Below, in pieces: positions 1 to 9,424 of a stretch of DNA of 64,000 nucleotides. The DNA is from Amylostereum areolatum. Taxonomy: Eukaryota; Basidiomycota; Agaricomycetes; Russulales; Stereaceae. Made by a program: the position numbers and the translations under genes. The stretch covers positions 2,294,001-2,358,000 of the forward strand of contig SAXG01000002.1 in the NCBI GenBank assembly GCA_012932865.1, read 5' to 3'. The stretch's first letter is position 1. The number at the start of each line of letters is the position of its first letter. Under the pieces are notes generated by a model. It was not told the origin of the DNA and did no database searches. It saw nothing but the letters and a program-made list of their open reading frames with translations.

Positions 1-475
1 TGGATCTGTGAAGGTCCAGCTCTCCATCTCGGTTCTGCGCATCCTGATCTAGGGACGGGTACTTGAGGCTGAGGCTGGTCGTGTACACCCTGAGTGGTTG
101 CACCGTGGGTTATCTTCCCGGGGATTACGCAAACGAGGGCAGGAAGTCACTTACCCACCTCCGCGGGATTGAATTTCCAAAGCCTTTGCTTTTCCGACTT
201 TGCGACGCCCGCTGCGTCTGTGGTGCAATGCCTGCGAAGGTTGAGGGTGATGAGCGTTTAGCGCAGTCGCTTGGGAGGATGTGAGTGCTAATTGGCTCGC
301 GGGAGAGCGGGATACGTGCATGGGATCGGCCCCTTCTCCTATAGCCGCGAACGATCCAATGAATTTCATCTCTTCTTTGTCATCTAGAACTGAGACAGGG
401 ATAGGGGATGCTTCATCAGTGAAGTTGGACGTAACTGAGCCATTGAAAAGCGGAATCAAGGGGTTCCGCACTTGA
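1..475 (-). CDS. 3' part of an unrecognised gene, running off the left edge
   Basis: I do not recognise the product. Two exons read well on the minus strand: one at about 159-475 and one at 1-48, joined across an intron with a gtgggt donor and a ctag acceptor. With that donor the frame continues as DQDAQNRDGELDLHRS into the window edge. The longer exon encodes a polar stretch with SVLDDKEEMKFIGSF and a basic RRKVGKAKALEI segment. The start and the true end lie outside or are unresolved. Its 5' end abuts the repeated segment that begins at 485. Confidence is moderate that this is coding, low for exact borders. Confidence 0.4.
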
Positions 476-867
476 CTTCCAAGGTGTAGTTGTGCCGGTT
501 TCAGGGGGGTGCGAAGGGTTATGTGCAAGATGTCTCTCAAAATTGGGCGATGCACTCAAAGTATATTTCATTTTGTCCATAATATGTACTTATACAATCA
601 GCCCGAGCTTTGAGGCAGAGGTGCTCTTATCCTGATTTCGTATTCGTTCGACGAGAGAAAGTCGCCAGTGAAGGCAGTGCCTTCTAAAAGGCGCCGGTGA
701 CGGGTCTGTTGCCGCTGCCGGTGTTTTCCGCGACCCTCGTCGCGTTCTTCACATATATCCGTGTTGCCATGTACAAGTGCACGCCCAATGTTTGATTCGA
801 ATGGTGATGGTGATTGCAGGACGTAGTGGGGGTGCTACCACGGTTCCATTGAGTGCCACGACGTTCT

Positions 868-995
868 GTTCGCGGGGTTCGGTCCGCGGGGTTCTCTCCG
901 CGGGGTGCGCCCCGCACTGTCTTCTCCGCGGCGTTGATTCCGCGGACGCCTCTCCGGCCGCGGAGCGAACCCCGCGGAGTGAACGCCGTGGACGG
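868..995. repeat. CCGCGG-cored short tandem array (locus 1)
   Basis: Units of about 15 nt containing tCCGCGGgg are arranged in degenerate tandem, with the orientation appearing to flip in the second half (ccgcggag). The same core recurs at 6.4-6.9, 17.7, 19.9-20.1, 23.0-23.1 (duplicate of this one), 28.0 and 31.2 kb. Confidence 0.7.
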
Positions 996-1161
996 AGTCA
1001 TGGCCGACCTAGAGAAAATCAAGGAGAGTCCGTCAGAGTGGAATCTTACCACCAGACCTATCCACAGCAGTGACAAGACGACGATGACGACGTTGATTGA
1101 CCGCTATCTTACAGCGTGACACAAATTGTAGTAGTACATGCGAGAAATAAGCCCCAAGTCT

Positions 1162-2132
1162 CTAGACAGCTGGCCCTTTGAGTGTCGGACTCCTTTGCGC
1201 AGTTCCCGTCACCTCGCCCATCTCCACATCCCGCGCGGGGGGATGCAACGCCTCGCTGTCCGACCCGGATGCAGCGCCTGCGGCTTCATCGGGCCTGGTA
1301 CCAACCCCTGGCAGTGTTGTGGGGTCCACCTCGATAGGGCTGACCCGTGCGGCGCCCGGCAGGGGGTCTACGGGCTCCATGGCGGCGTCAGCATCCTGGT
1401 GAAGACTCCTGGCTACCTCGAATTCCGCCCTGGCCGTGTCATACTGCTCCTGTGCTGCGACCCGGCGAACGTCCGAGCTGTCTTCGATCTCCGCGGTGAG
1501 TTGATCTAGTAGCTTGCGCGCGGCAATGAGTACCTCGAATGCCTCCGTTTCCCGAGCGACTGCGCTGTCTCGCGCTGCCAAAGAGGCGGGCGTCCACGGG
1601 GGTGATGGCGAGCGAGCCGTGATGCGTGGGGGAGGAGACCGGCGGCGGGCGCCCTGCTTGCACGGGACGCGACTACGACGTGTCGCCTTCTCCCGTTTTG
1701 ACAGGAGTGCGGGACGGGACGGCGTGGAGACGGGGGACACGATTGTGGCAGCCGCCGGAGACTCCTCTGGCAGGGAAACGCCATCGCACGAGGCGGCCGG
1801 CCCGGTGAGGGGTGACCCACCTTTATCTCCGTCGTCGCGGGGGGGGTGGGTGTCCACCATCTCAACATCGCTCGCTTGACTGTCGGCGGTTCTTGCGGTT
1901 GTACCGGGCCCAGCTGCCGAAGCCCTAGCTATGTCAATGCCCCAGCCGACATCAGGAGACGTTGTAGGCTCCGAAACCACGGGCAAGGCAGACGCACTGA
2001 GCGGTGCGTCGGCCATGATCGGCACACCCCGTGCCAATGGCGAGGAGTTCATCCCCAGGCTATGGAGCGGAGAGTGCCTCCTATCCAAGGGATGCAGGCT
2101 TGACCCAGCGGCAATGGGAGGTGGAAACAGAG
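1162..2132 (-). pseudogene. Truncated copy of the Ser/Pro-rich hypothetical gene of repeat B
   Basis: The minus-strand ORF is the C-terminal part of the product encoded at 23308-25012. It has low-complexity Pro/Ser/Ala stretches, an alpha-helical acidic segment (LDQLTAEIEDSSDVRRVAAQ) and the terminus LKGPAV. The reading frame is open here, whereas copy B has one extra base near 24140 that breaks it. At 2132 the homology to copy B stops, so the N-terminal three quarters of the protein are missing and the ORF only runs on into unrelated sequence for a few residues. No function is known to me. Confidence 0.6.
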
Positions 2133-2471
2133 AGTCTCCTTGACGCCTTGAAAAGTGTGCGCGGAAAGTTGGATGGTATTCGAACATCGGTGTGGCAGCA
2201 GATTTGGGCCATGCGGGCGGAGATCGTATTCAAGCTGGGAGGCAACGGCCTGAAACACGACCGAGGTGTGTATGGACAGCTGAACGACCTTTGGGAGAAG
2301 GCAATCGACGGGTTGGAGGAAGAAGAGGTGGATCGGATGGTAGAGCAGCTTGAACGCGGGCAGGAGATTGCGGAATCGGAGGTCGTGGACCTGATCAACC
2401 GCTTCATACCCGATCTCGTGCTGGCCGACGGAGACCAGGAGGAGGACAACCTGTATGCACGCCGTTTGTAG
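2031..2471 (+). CDS. Hypothetical ORF crossing the right edge of repeat A
   Basis: A 146-aa ORF whose second half looks like genuine protein: amphipathic and charged, with RGKLDGIRTSVWQQIW, GVYGQLNDLWEKAIDGLEEE, and ESEVVDLINRFIPDLV near the end. The first 34 or so codons lie inside the repeated segment, where they are antisense to the repeat gene, so the ORF straddles a rearrangement junction at 2132. The real start is therefore doubtful: coding may begin in an upstream exon, or the original 5' end may have been replaced. It resembles in style the acidic coiled-coil hypotheticals at 5.4-6.0 and 28.3-28.9 kb. Function unknown. Confidence 0.4.
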   Translation: MPMARSSSPGYGAESASYPRDAGLTQRQWEVETESLLDALKSVRGKLDGIRTSVWQQIWAMRAEIVFKLGGNGLKHDRGVYGQLNDLWEKAIDGLEEEEVDRMVEQLERGQEIAESEVVDLINRFIPDLVLADGDQEEDNLYARRL

Positions 2472-2900
2472 TAGACGTACAGCACCCGTTTCATCTATAC
2501 CTCAACAAATGCCGTCTGCAAAGAGTGCCGCGGCGATGATGAGGAGGACCTGAAGTTCGCGGAGAAAATGGCTGGGAGGGATCGCCTGAAAATTTCACCG
2601 ACCCGGAAACGCCGGCGAAATCACCGAACCGAAGAATGCATTCGCGGCACGTATGTACCGTCCAAGTACCGTCACAATCTACGACGCGTCGTTCACCAGC
2701 GGCGTCGTGAACGTCCCCTACGCTGAACCCGTCGACAATTTCGTATGGCTCATGAGCCTTCTCCTTCACACCTTTCAGTGACCTACCTCCAGAACACACG
2801 ATGCGGCCAAGGGTGACAAAGCCCCTATCAGAACGGGCCAGCCGTCTGCGGCCGGGAAAAGCAGTCGCCTTTTTCCATCGGGTCGGCCGGTGGGATTAGC

Positions 2901-3245
2901 CTTGTCCTTTGCCCACGGAAAGGCCGCATACACAGGGCGGCCGGAGGAGGTTGTCCGAATTTCTCGAGCCGGCCGCACGGGGTAATAAATGTCATTGCGA
3001 ATGGCTCGCCCGCATGGCCATTTGAATCCTGATCATGCCATGCGTACTTATAGAACCGGCCGCCTGTATGTCTGGAAGACCGCTTGTCCATGGTACACAG
3101 GGTGGCCGGACCTTATCGCCAGTACGGAGGTTGTTTAAGTCCACGAACCGGCCCCACGGGGTAATTAATGACATTGCTCACGGCTTGGCCGTAGGGCCAT
3201 GTGAATCCGGGTGCCATCCCTACTTATAGGACCGGCCGTTCTGAG
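2901..3245. repeat. Diverged tandem duplication, two units of about 180 bp
   Basis: Unit 1 (2901-3082) and unit 2 (3083-3245) share the same order of landmarks: cttgtcc, cacaggg(c/t)ggccgga, ggaggttgt, accggcc, cacggggtaat(a/t)aatg, gccat(t/g)tgaatcc and acttatag(a/g)accggccg. Substitutions and small indels are frequent, so the duplication is old. No coding frame is conserved between the units. Confidence 0.65.
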
Positions 3246-3651
3246 GGCTTCGACTGTGGAAAGAAATTGTTCGGAACATCATGTTCGGAACACTCGGCGA
3301 CCGGATCCGGTGTCCTGTGTGACACCATGTAACATACACAACCTCATTGTTTGAATTTCCCTAACTCATGGCAGGGTGGCTTATGTAGGCAAAGTACTTC
3401 ATCCGTCTCCCTTATGTATGTTCTATTCTAAATACACGACATTTTCGCTTCAAAGTCATCTAGAGTAAAGGTAGGGCTGAGAATTTATAACTGAAGGCTG
3501 TCACACTGTCAATATTGACTTTGGCATCTCTACAGAGTCACAGAAATCTGGCAAAAAGCGGTGTAGTATTCTGAGTGAGAGACACCTGAGTCCTGCACTA
3601 ATAATACCCAACTGCAGATACCAGAGGAAGAGGGGATTCCGAGGGATGCCA

Positions 3652-3996
3652 TCACGGTAGCCAGGACTGGTCGGACAGCGGGGTCACTGTTAGTGACCCA
3701 AGTGTTACCGTGACATGTTCGGGAGGACACTCAAAAATGTTCGCGAACGTCGGAACCCGTTCGGAACAAAGTCTTTCGAGTGCCGATGTTTTGCCGTCTG
3801 AAAGTCTCTGGCCTTCCCGTTCGAAATTGACGGCCCGGCCGCAGAACCGCACCAACTGATAATGATCCGGCCGTATCCGGCCGCGCCTGTTCGGAGAAGG
3901 AGAAGTGGAATCCTGCCCTGTACCTGGGATGATTCCTTCCAGGTTGCTTTCACAACTACATAGCAAAGACAACAAAGTGATCCTTTCATACTCCAT
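3652..3996 (-). CDS. Weak hypothetical ORF
   Basis: A 114-aa minus-strand ORF with a mixed, protein-like composition (RPDHYQLVRFCGRAVNFERE, then FANIFECPPEHVTVTLGSL). No domain is recognised and no convincing splice sites or start context were found. The surrounding 3.25-4.0 kb is otherwise featureless apart from scattered GTTCGGAAC words. Treat as a possible remnant. Confidence 0.2.
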   Translation of the reverse strand: MEYERITLLSLLCSCESNLEGIIPGTGQDSTSPSPNRRGRIRPDHYQLVRFCGRAVNFEREGQRLSDGKTSALERLCSERVPTFANIFECPPEHVTVTLGSLTVTPLSDQSWLP

Positions 3997-4347
3997 GGAG
4001 TTGTATTATAGGTTATGTTCCTGCAAAAAGATGCCGACGCTGCGGCGCGAAGTCGGAAAGTATCGATCCCGCGCCACATTACAGACCTTCGCGAAAGATA
4101 CCCTCATTTTTTTCCTGTCCTTCACACACTGAAATGGTTCGTTGCCGCGGCAAGCTTGTGCGCGGCGGTTTTGAGGCGGACCAACATCACCGCCACTTCC
4201 GTGTCCCTGAGATCCGTTGCCCGTCCGTTGGGATGACTTCTGCCTAAAAACTATGGGCATGAAATTGCGAATAGTTGAAAATCGGCGTACCCGTGGAAGA
4301 AGGGAACCCTTCGCCGTACAGGTCCGCGAGTCAGAATGAGCACGGTC

Positions 4348-4794
4348 TCACCGTAGGAGGCTCCCACCAGGACGAGAGAGGCCCTGTGAGGTCCGCGGGG
4401 ACGATGTCGGAGCCATTGCCGGATATGTCTCCCAAACTGCGGGGCGAGCGAACAGTACAAGTGCCGCGCTTTTCAACACAGAAGGGATCACGGATGCCCC
4501 CCTGAGACGGATATCATCCCGAGATGAAGAGTGCCAATCCCTAAACACATGCCGGATAGTCCTTGAATAGAGCAAAGACAAAAAACCCATTTTTCTTACC
4601 ACTATCAGCCTGGATGTTCCGTACGTATGGTCTCTTTCATCCTCTGATATTTCCGGAGTCAATGTCCCAACTGCGGCCAGGACGCGGCTAGCAGCGAGTT
4701 CGATAATGCGTCGGCGAGGGAAAGATCCATGGTTGAGAGTAAAAATGAGTACAGCCGACAGACAGGAACCGAACTTTACCGCGTGACCAAACAT
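4348..4794 (-). CDS. Weak hypothetical ORF
   Basis: A 148-aa minus-strand ORF. The segment RRRIIELAASRVLAAVGTL followed by PEISEDERDHTYGTSRLIVV looks protein-like. I recognise no family. The start is arbitrary and a spliced structure is possible. Confidence 0.22.
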   Translation of the reverse strand: MFGHAVKFGSCLSAVLIFTLNHGSFPRRRIIELAASRVLAAVGTLTPEISEDERDHTYGTSRLIVVRKMGFLSLLYSRTIRHVFRDWHSSSRDDIRLRGASVIPSVLKSAALVLFARPAVWETYPAMAPTSSPRTSQGLSRPGGSLLR

Positions 4795-5402
4795 TCACAA
4801 AGATCGATTATCACTGCCAGTGGCGTTCAGTCATTCCTTCCGACCAGCACCGCACAATGGCTCAAAACACCGACGTTAATCCCACCTCTGCACCAGTTAG
4901 CGATGCTGAGCACCTCCTTGCAATCTCCAATGGGAGATTGGCTATCGCGATGACCGCAATGCGCGGGCCTGCCCTGAAGAGAGGGTCTCGCTGGCGGAAG
5001 GGGTAATGTGGAGCTGGTAATCTGTTTCTTGCTTGAATATTTCTGCACCCGCTAAAGATGCATAGTTATCCAGTCTGACGTGCGTAGGTTTACTGCTGTC
5101 TCGATCGCAAAGACGACGCTCCAATCCTGGTCACAAACTCTTTCCGCGCGGTGGCGGATGCAGCAATCCGCGGGGGGCACACCAGCGTGTCACTGAGTCA
5201 GCTGTCGCCGATTCCCCCTCAGGTGGCCTGGATTCAAAATATCCCCGGCGCGGTTCAAGACCACCTTCTAGGTTGGAGCCTTGGTGGCTCTGGCGCGGCT
5301 CAGCACACGTCCATGGAAGCAAGTCCGCATGGTGTCTTCTGCGGCGATCGCGCGGCCGGTATGTGTCGGAGTATCCTCCGTCGCAGGTGGCTAATTTCAT
5401 TC

Positions 5403-6012
5403 CATGAGGTCAGATTCGGACGCAATGGGAGCAGCCAATGGAAGTTGACAAGCGAGTACCTCTCCCGGAGATCGCGGATATGGTGGCCGAGTGTCGTGGA
5501 CTTGTGCGAGGCCTGGGTGAAGCGGTCGGCGGCTACATACAGCGGACCACTCCGCCTGCTGGGGACCGAGGATGAGAGTATTCAGGATGCCCGTAAGTTG
5601 CAAGTCGTGGACTCCCTTTGGGGCGGCAACTCAGAGAATTCGCCTCCAGTAGCAAACGCGCGGGATTCCTTCTCAACCCCACTCCCGCGGTGTCATCAAA
5701 ACGCACGCTCAACGGGAGACGCAGGTCGTACCTGCGCCAGCTCCGCAGCTGGCTCAAAGTCATCCAGGCTCACATGCGCTTGATTGCGTTCGACGGAGGT
5801 AAGCAACAGCAACGATGGACGATGCAGCACGAACTCCTGAGAACAGGAGGCGGGGACGAAATTGGGCCGCACCTCCCCTCCTTGACTTCATGAAGGAGCT
5901 GTGGGAAGCTGAAGTTTTCGATTTGGAGGATGAAGAAATACGGGGCTACACCGAGGTTCGAACCGGAGAAGCAAGCACGGGATCATGGGGTACGAGATCA
6001 CGGAGCGCTTGA
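5403..6012 (+). CDS. Hypothetical gene, probably spliced or frame-disrupted
   Basis: No single frame covers this stretch, but adjacent pieces in different frames each look like protein. They are PLPEIADMVAECRGLVRGLG near 5455-5565, then RQLREFASSSKRAGFLLNP with SYLRQLRSWLKVIQAHMRL at 5618-5800, then FMKELWEAEVFDLEDEEIRG at 5889-5945. The order suggests one acidic and helical protein with short introns or indels. Its style matches the hypotheticals at 2.0-2.5 and 28.3-28.9 kb. No function can be assigned. Confidence 0.35.
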
Positions 6013-6410
6013 TACAGAGCCTAGCATTGAGGACGAAGAGCGGAGCTCCGACGCGAGCTCAGGAGAGCACGAGGGGCACTTCAGAAGACGGCAACGAGCA
6101 GGGAGCTGCTGGAGGTCCAGGTCCAGCCCACCGTCGTCGTGTGTAATCGGTGCGAGCACATTGTAGTTACGGTTGTAAATCCTTCGTGTGTCCCATCCAC
6201 GACCCTGCCAGGCCCAGTCGAAACGAGGAGTACAGCGCCAAGTGCAATCTTCTGCAAGGTTAAAGTCTGGAGGAACAGACTCGAAAAAGGAACAGGGTCA
6301 TCCTCCCCCAAGATAACTCCTCGAGAATCCAACCTATGTTGACATCCACGTCAGATACGGTGTTACCGGGATCAGTTAAGGTAAATTCCAGCCAACTCTT
6401 ACACGCAACC

Positions 6411-6885
6411 CCGTCCGCGGAAGAGTAGCATCACCATACCCACCTGTCCGCGGAAGTGCCAGTCCGCGGAGAACGAGCCCGCGGAAGCAGCCGTCCGCGG
6501 GAAACATGGGAGCACGCGGCCCCGGACGTCAGGGCCGGGAAACGCCGCATCTACAGTAGCTCGGAAATAAATAGGATCAAGGCAGGTGACTGTGGAGCAG
6601 CTCCTCTTGCAGCCCTTCCCAGCGAATTGGAACGTCTGACGCCGTCGCGGGAGGACGCATCGCTCCACGACCTCTCCGCGGAAGAATAAGTCCGCGAAGC
6701 CCAAGCCCGCGGAGGCAGGCGTCGCGGAAAGATTCGCCCGCGGAAGGCCAACCCCGTAGGGCCAGGCGTCCGAGGGAAACTCTGCCCGCGGAAGCCCTCG
6801 TCCCTTGAAGCCAGGCCCGGGGAAGGACACATCTGCAGGGAACTTTCCACGGGCGGTCCGCGGTACCTCAGCATAGCGGCCGGTA
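6411..6885. repeat. CCGCGG-cored array (locus 2, the longest)
   Basis: About sixteen degenerate units with the core (g/c)tCCGCGGaa or gCCCGCGGaa lie in two clusters, 6411-6510 and 6665-6885, spaced 15-20 nt apart. The region between the clusters is unrelated. Long ORFs crossing it are products of the GC-rich repeat and I do not regard them as genes. Confidence 0.7.
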
Positions 6886-7107
6886 CGCGGCGGTGCGCCG
6901 TCTTCCCATGATTCCTGGATCCATGGATCACGCGGTGCCTTCGGGCCTGGATCAACAATCAATGCCATGTGTTTGCGGTGAGGCGAAATACTGTGCAACA
7001 CCTCCTTGTAACTGCCATGTCCTCAGACCCCCGTCATCGAAATCCATCTCCGGCGGGGGATCACACGACGTCAACATCCGACTCACTGCTCCCAGCACTC
7101 GATTTGC

Positions 7108-8355
7108 ATGGACCTTGCGGACTACGTTTATGAGCGCTTCCTGGACAACGTCCCCCTTCTCACGCAGCGAGAGCCATCTAATGTAATCCCTGATCTCGCG
7201 AGGTGGAGGCCGGATTACGTCGTGGAGGCGAGCAACTGGCAATATTCTAGCGCCGCCGCATATAACAACAGAGGTACGTCGTGTTCGTCAAACCGTGGCT
7301 TCAAATGTCTGAGTGTGGTGATCGGGCAGTTTCATCAGGATGGAATGCGCATGACTACCCCGGGCGCTTACTTCCAGGCCCAACGGGCAGAACAGGAATA
7401 CGAGGGCCGCCTGAGCGCCTCATTTCAACGCTTTATCCGGAAGGTCACGGTTCAGTCGCGCCGTGTATCTCACCGATGACGAGTTATGATCTTGGCTTGG
7501 CATGTTCCAGACATGATTACGGAGAAACGAGTGGTACGGTGGAAGGCTGTTCCTGGCCCCGTCCTCACCATTCTCTAGGCCGTGTGATTGACGGCAAAGG
7601 TAATGGAGCGCCGATATCGGGAAAGGTGTAAAAGTTGGTTCTGAGAATATTCGGGACGGTGCACGGTACTTCAAGCACCCTGAGGACTGTGCAGTTATTG
7701 CCCCCGGCCGTGTACAACTGTCACCGCTAGTCGTCAAACGGAAATCCTGTAGTATCGTCGTGACATGTCAGGAACAATCACTGAGCGCGGCTCTGCAGAT
7801 CTCCACACACGGGGTCTTTGTCGGATCCAAACTCAACTCCGCCCGCGGACGAGCGTGGCTGTCCTCGTCACTGGAAACCCTTGCCTTAATCACTGCGGCA
7901 ATGCGTGTGATGCACCCTCCCCAATATCGTGCGGCGACATCCTTGCTCCGGAAGCTGTCGAAGACATATGCAAACAGGCCGGTCGGCGAGTTCCTTCGTC
8001 ACTGGGCATCGATATTTACGGGAATGGACATCATCACGAATAGGCAGACTGTGGTTCATCGGGATAGCAATGCACCGTCATACTCCATGATCTGCTGATC
8101 ACGCTCCTAGGTGACCCGCAAACGACCTTAGATCTACCCACCCTCAACCTCCGGTTCTCGTATCGTTCCGGAACTGGTGTCGCTATTGCCGGGAAATTTC
8201 TTCCGCATTCTGTTCTTCCAGCTGTGGCAGATCGTATCTGCTACGCTTCGTATATTAGGGAAGAAGCTTTGCAGGAGAATGACTTGTCAGTTGGTTGGAT
8301 GACGACGGAAGAGCACGGTCGGCCGCGGGGATGGGCAATTGATAAGGACCCTTAG
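7108..8355 (+). pseudogene. TET/JBP-like 2-oxoglutarate/Fe(II) dioxygenase, broken
   Basis: The recognisable catalytic domain lies at 7790-8290. It reads VMHPPQYRAATSLLRKL, then WASIFTGMDIITNRQ, then the metal-binding HxD in VVHRDSN, and after a one-base frame change near 8087 the double-stranded beta-helix strands LITLLGD and LDLPTLNLRFSYRSGTGV and the distal metal histidine in FLPHSV. This order is the hallmark of the basidiomycete TET/JBP family, whose animal members oxidise 5-methylcytosine. Upstream coding (MDLADYVYERFLDN from 7108, a plausible intron after 7271) may be its N-terminus but is less certain, and further frame breaks occur at 7480-7740. It lies just upstream of a KDZ transposase in the same orientation, an association known for this family. 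The frame breaks suggest it is no longer functional. Confidence 0.7.
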
Positions 8356-8445
8356 ATCCTGTTATGACTCAGGGGGAGGGTTAACATAAAGGCCGAGGTG
8401 GACTGTATAAAATTCGAGCTTGCTTAGACGTATCACAAACCCAGC

Positions 8446-9420
8446 CTTTCCCAATGATGTACCAGCAAGTGAGGAGCCAGCGCCCTAATTTTGTCCCCTC
8501 ATATTTGTCAAGGACCGCTACCGCGACTTTCTCCACACCATCCGAATTTGGCGCCGACTCGAAAACATGTGCCAGTTTGGGTTTGGCCATCCCGGCCGAC
8601 AGGATATGCTGGGAGCAGATTCCCTGACCCACTTTTGCCCTGCCTGCGCACTGCCCGAAGTCAACCTTGCTCCAGGGTGGGAAGCAGATCCTGACCAGTT
8701 CGCAATGTCTGTTCCGTTGCCGATATGTCCACTGACCACCACATCGAAAGGTGGAAATTTATGCGGAGCTTCGTCATGGACGGCAACTTCTCTGCAGAGC
8801 ATCTCCGCTCTCGAGCACCAGAAGATGACGTCGTCCTGGCTGACGGCACCGGCTACATGGTCGCAACAGATGAGTACGAGCAGCGCCTGGCATCCGCCCC
8901 TGATGAGCAAAAGGTCAGCCTATGCCTTCGCACTTTTCGCCCAGAGCCATCGGATTGCCATGTGCATCGCGCCGTCACGCAGAGCAATGTGGATAAGGCG
9001 AACCTAGACGTGACTGGGATCGGGGCTATAGCTTGTTCTCGTCAGGGATTTTTTCGCTCCCCACGCTGCTGTCAACTTCTCCAAGGGTGAGAAGTAAGTC
9101 CGTTATCGTCTGCAGGAAGGTCGCCGGCGGGGAGAATCCCTTTTGATTGAACTGTTGCTCAGATATAAATGCATGGATTATTCACTCTCGAATGCGCTCA
9201 AGTATACCCTTCACGGTTGCGACGACCATCCTCCTTCTTTACGACATAATGTGCCAGTACGGTGTGAATCTCCGCCGACGATTTCAGCGATGCCCTTCGC
9301 TCTTGGGCGATCTCGCCACGCGATTCACCATTAAGAAAGGTGTCGATGTATGGCATATTCAGGATCACGTCGAAAAATGCTTCGCTCGCTTCACACCATC
9401 ATTTCTCCGCGGGGCAGGGC
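8446..9420 (+). pseudogene. KDZ (Kyakuja-Dileera-Zisupton) transposase, truncated
   Basis: The conserved blocks of the KDZ transposase core appear in the right order but in changing frames: DRYRDFLHTIRIWRRL (8505-8560), FCPACALPEVNLAPGWE (8630-8690), SFVMDGNFSAEHL (8770-8810), QSNVDKANLDVTGIGAIAC (8980-9036), MDYSLSNALKY (9173-9205), YDIMCQYGVN (9238-9270) and GVDVWHIQDHVEKC followed by RFTPSFLRGAG (9333-9418). At least four frame changes and a stop before 8490 make it non-functional. After the RGAG motif, where intact family members continue with the rest of the catalytic core, homology stops and antisense EST1-type sequence begins. The N-terminal part is not visible. The product would have moved a large DNA transposon. 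Confidence 0.85.
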
Positions 9421-9424
9421 ACCA

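Larger units (their letters stand above)
485..2132. repeat. Segmental repeat, copy A (partner of 22055-24279)
   Basis: From 667 to 2132 this matches 22813-24279 almost base for base. I counted only a handful of differences, several of them CpG transitions (for example gcgtgg against gcatgg near 1623 and 23769). The leading part (485-630) matches 22055-22200 with more divergence. Copy A lacks 576 bp that copy B carries at 22215-22790. The right edge of homology is sharp: both copies share gtggaaacagag and then diverge at once. Copy A holds a CCGCGG array at about 868-995 and only the 3' part of the gene seen in copy B. Confidence 0.9.

Noticed and set aside
2491..3174. Overlapping minus-strand ORFs over the tandem duplication
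   Set aside because: No frame is kept between the two repeat units, so selection for a protein is not supported.
6411..6885. CRISPR-like spacing of CCGCGG units
   Set aside because: Units are degenerate, spacers are only a few bases, there are no cas genes, and the genome is clearly eukaryotic.
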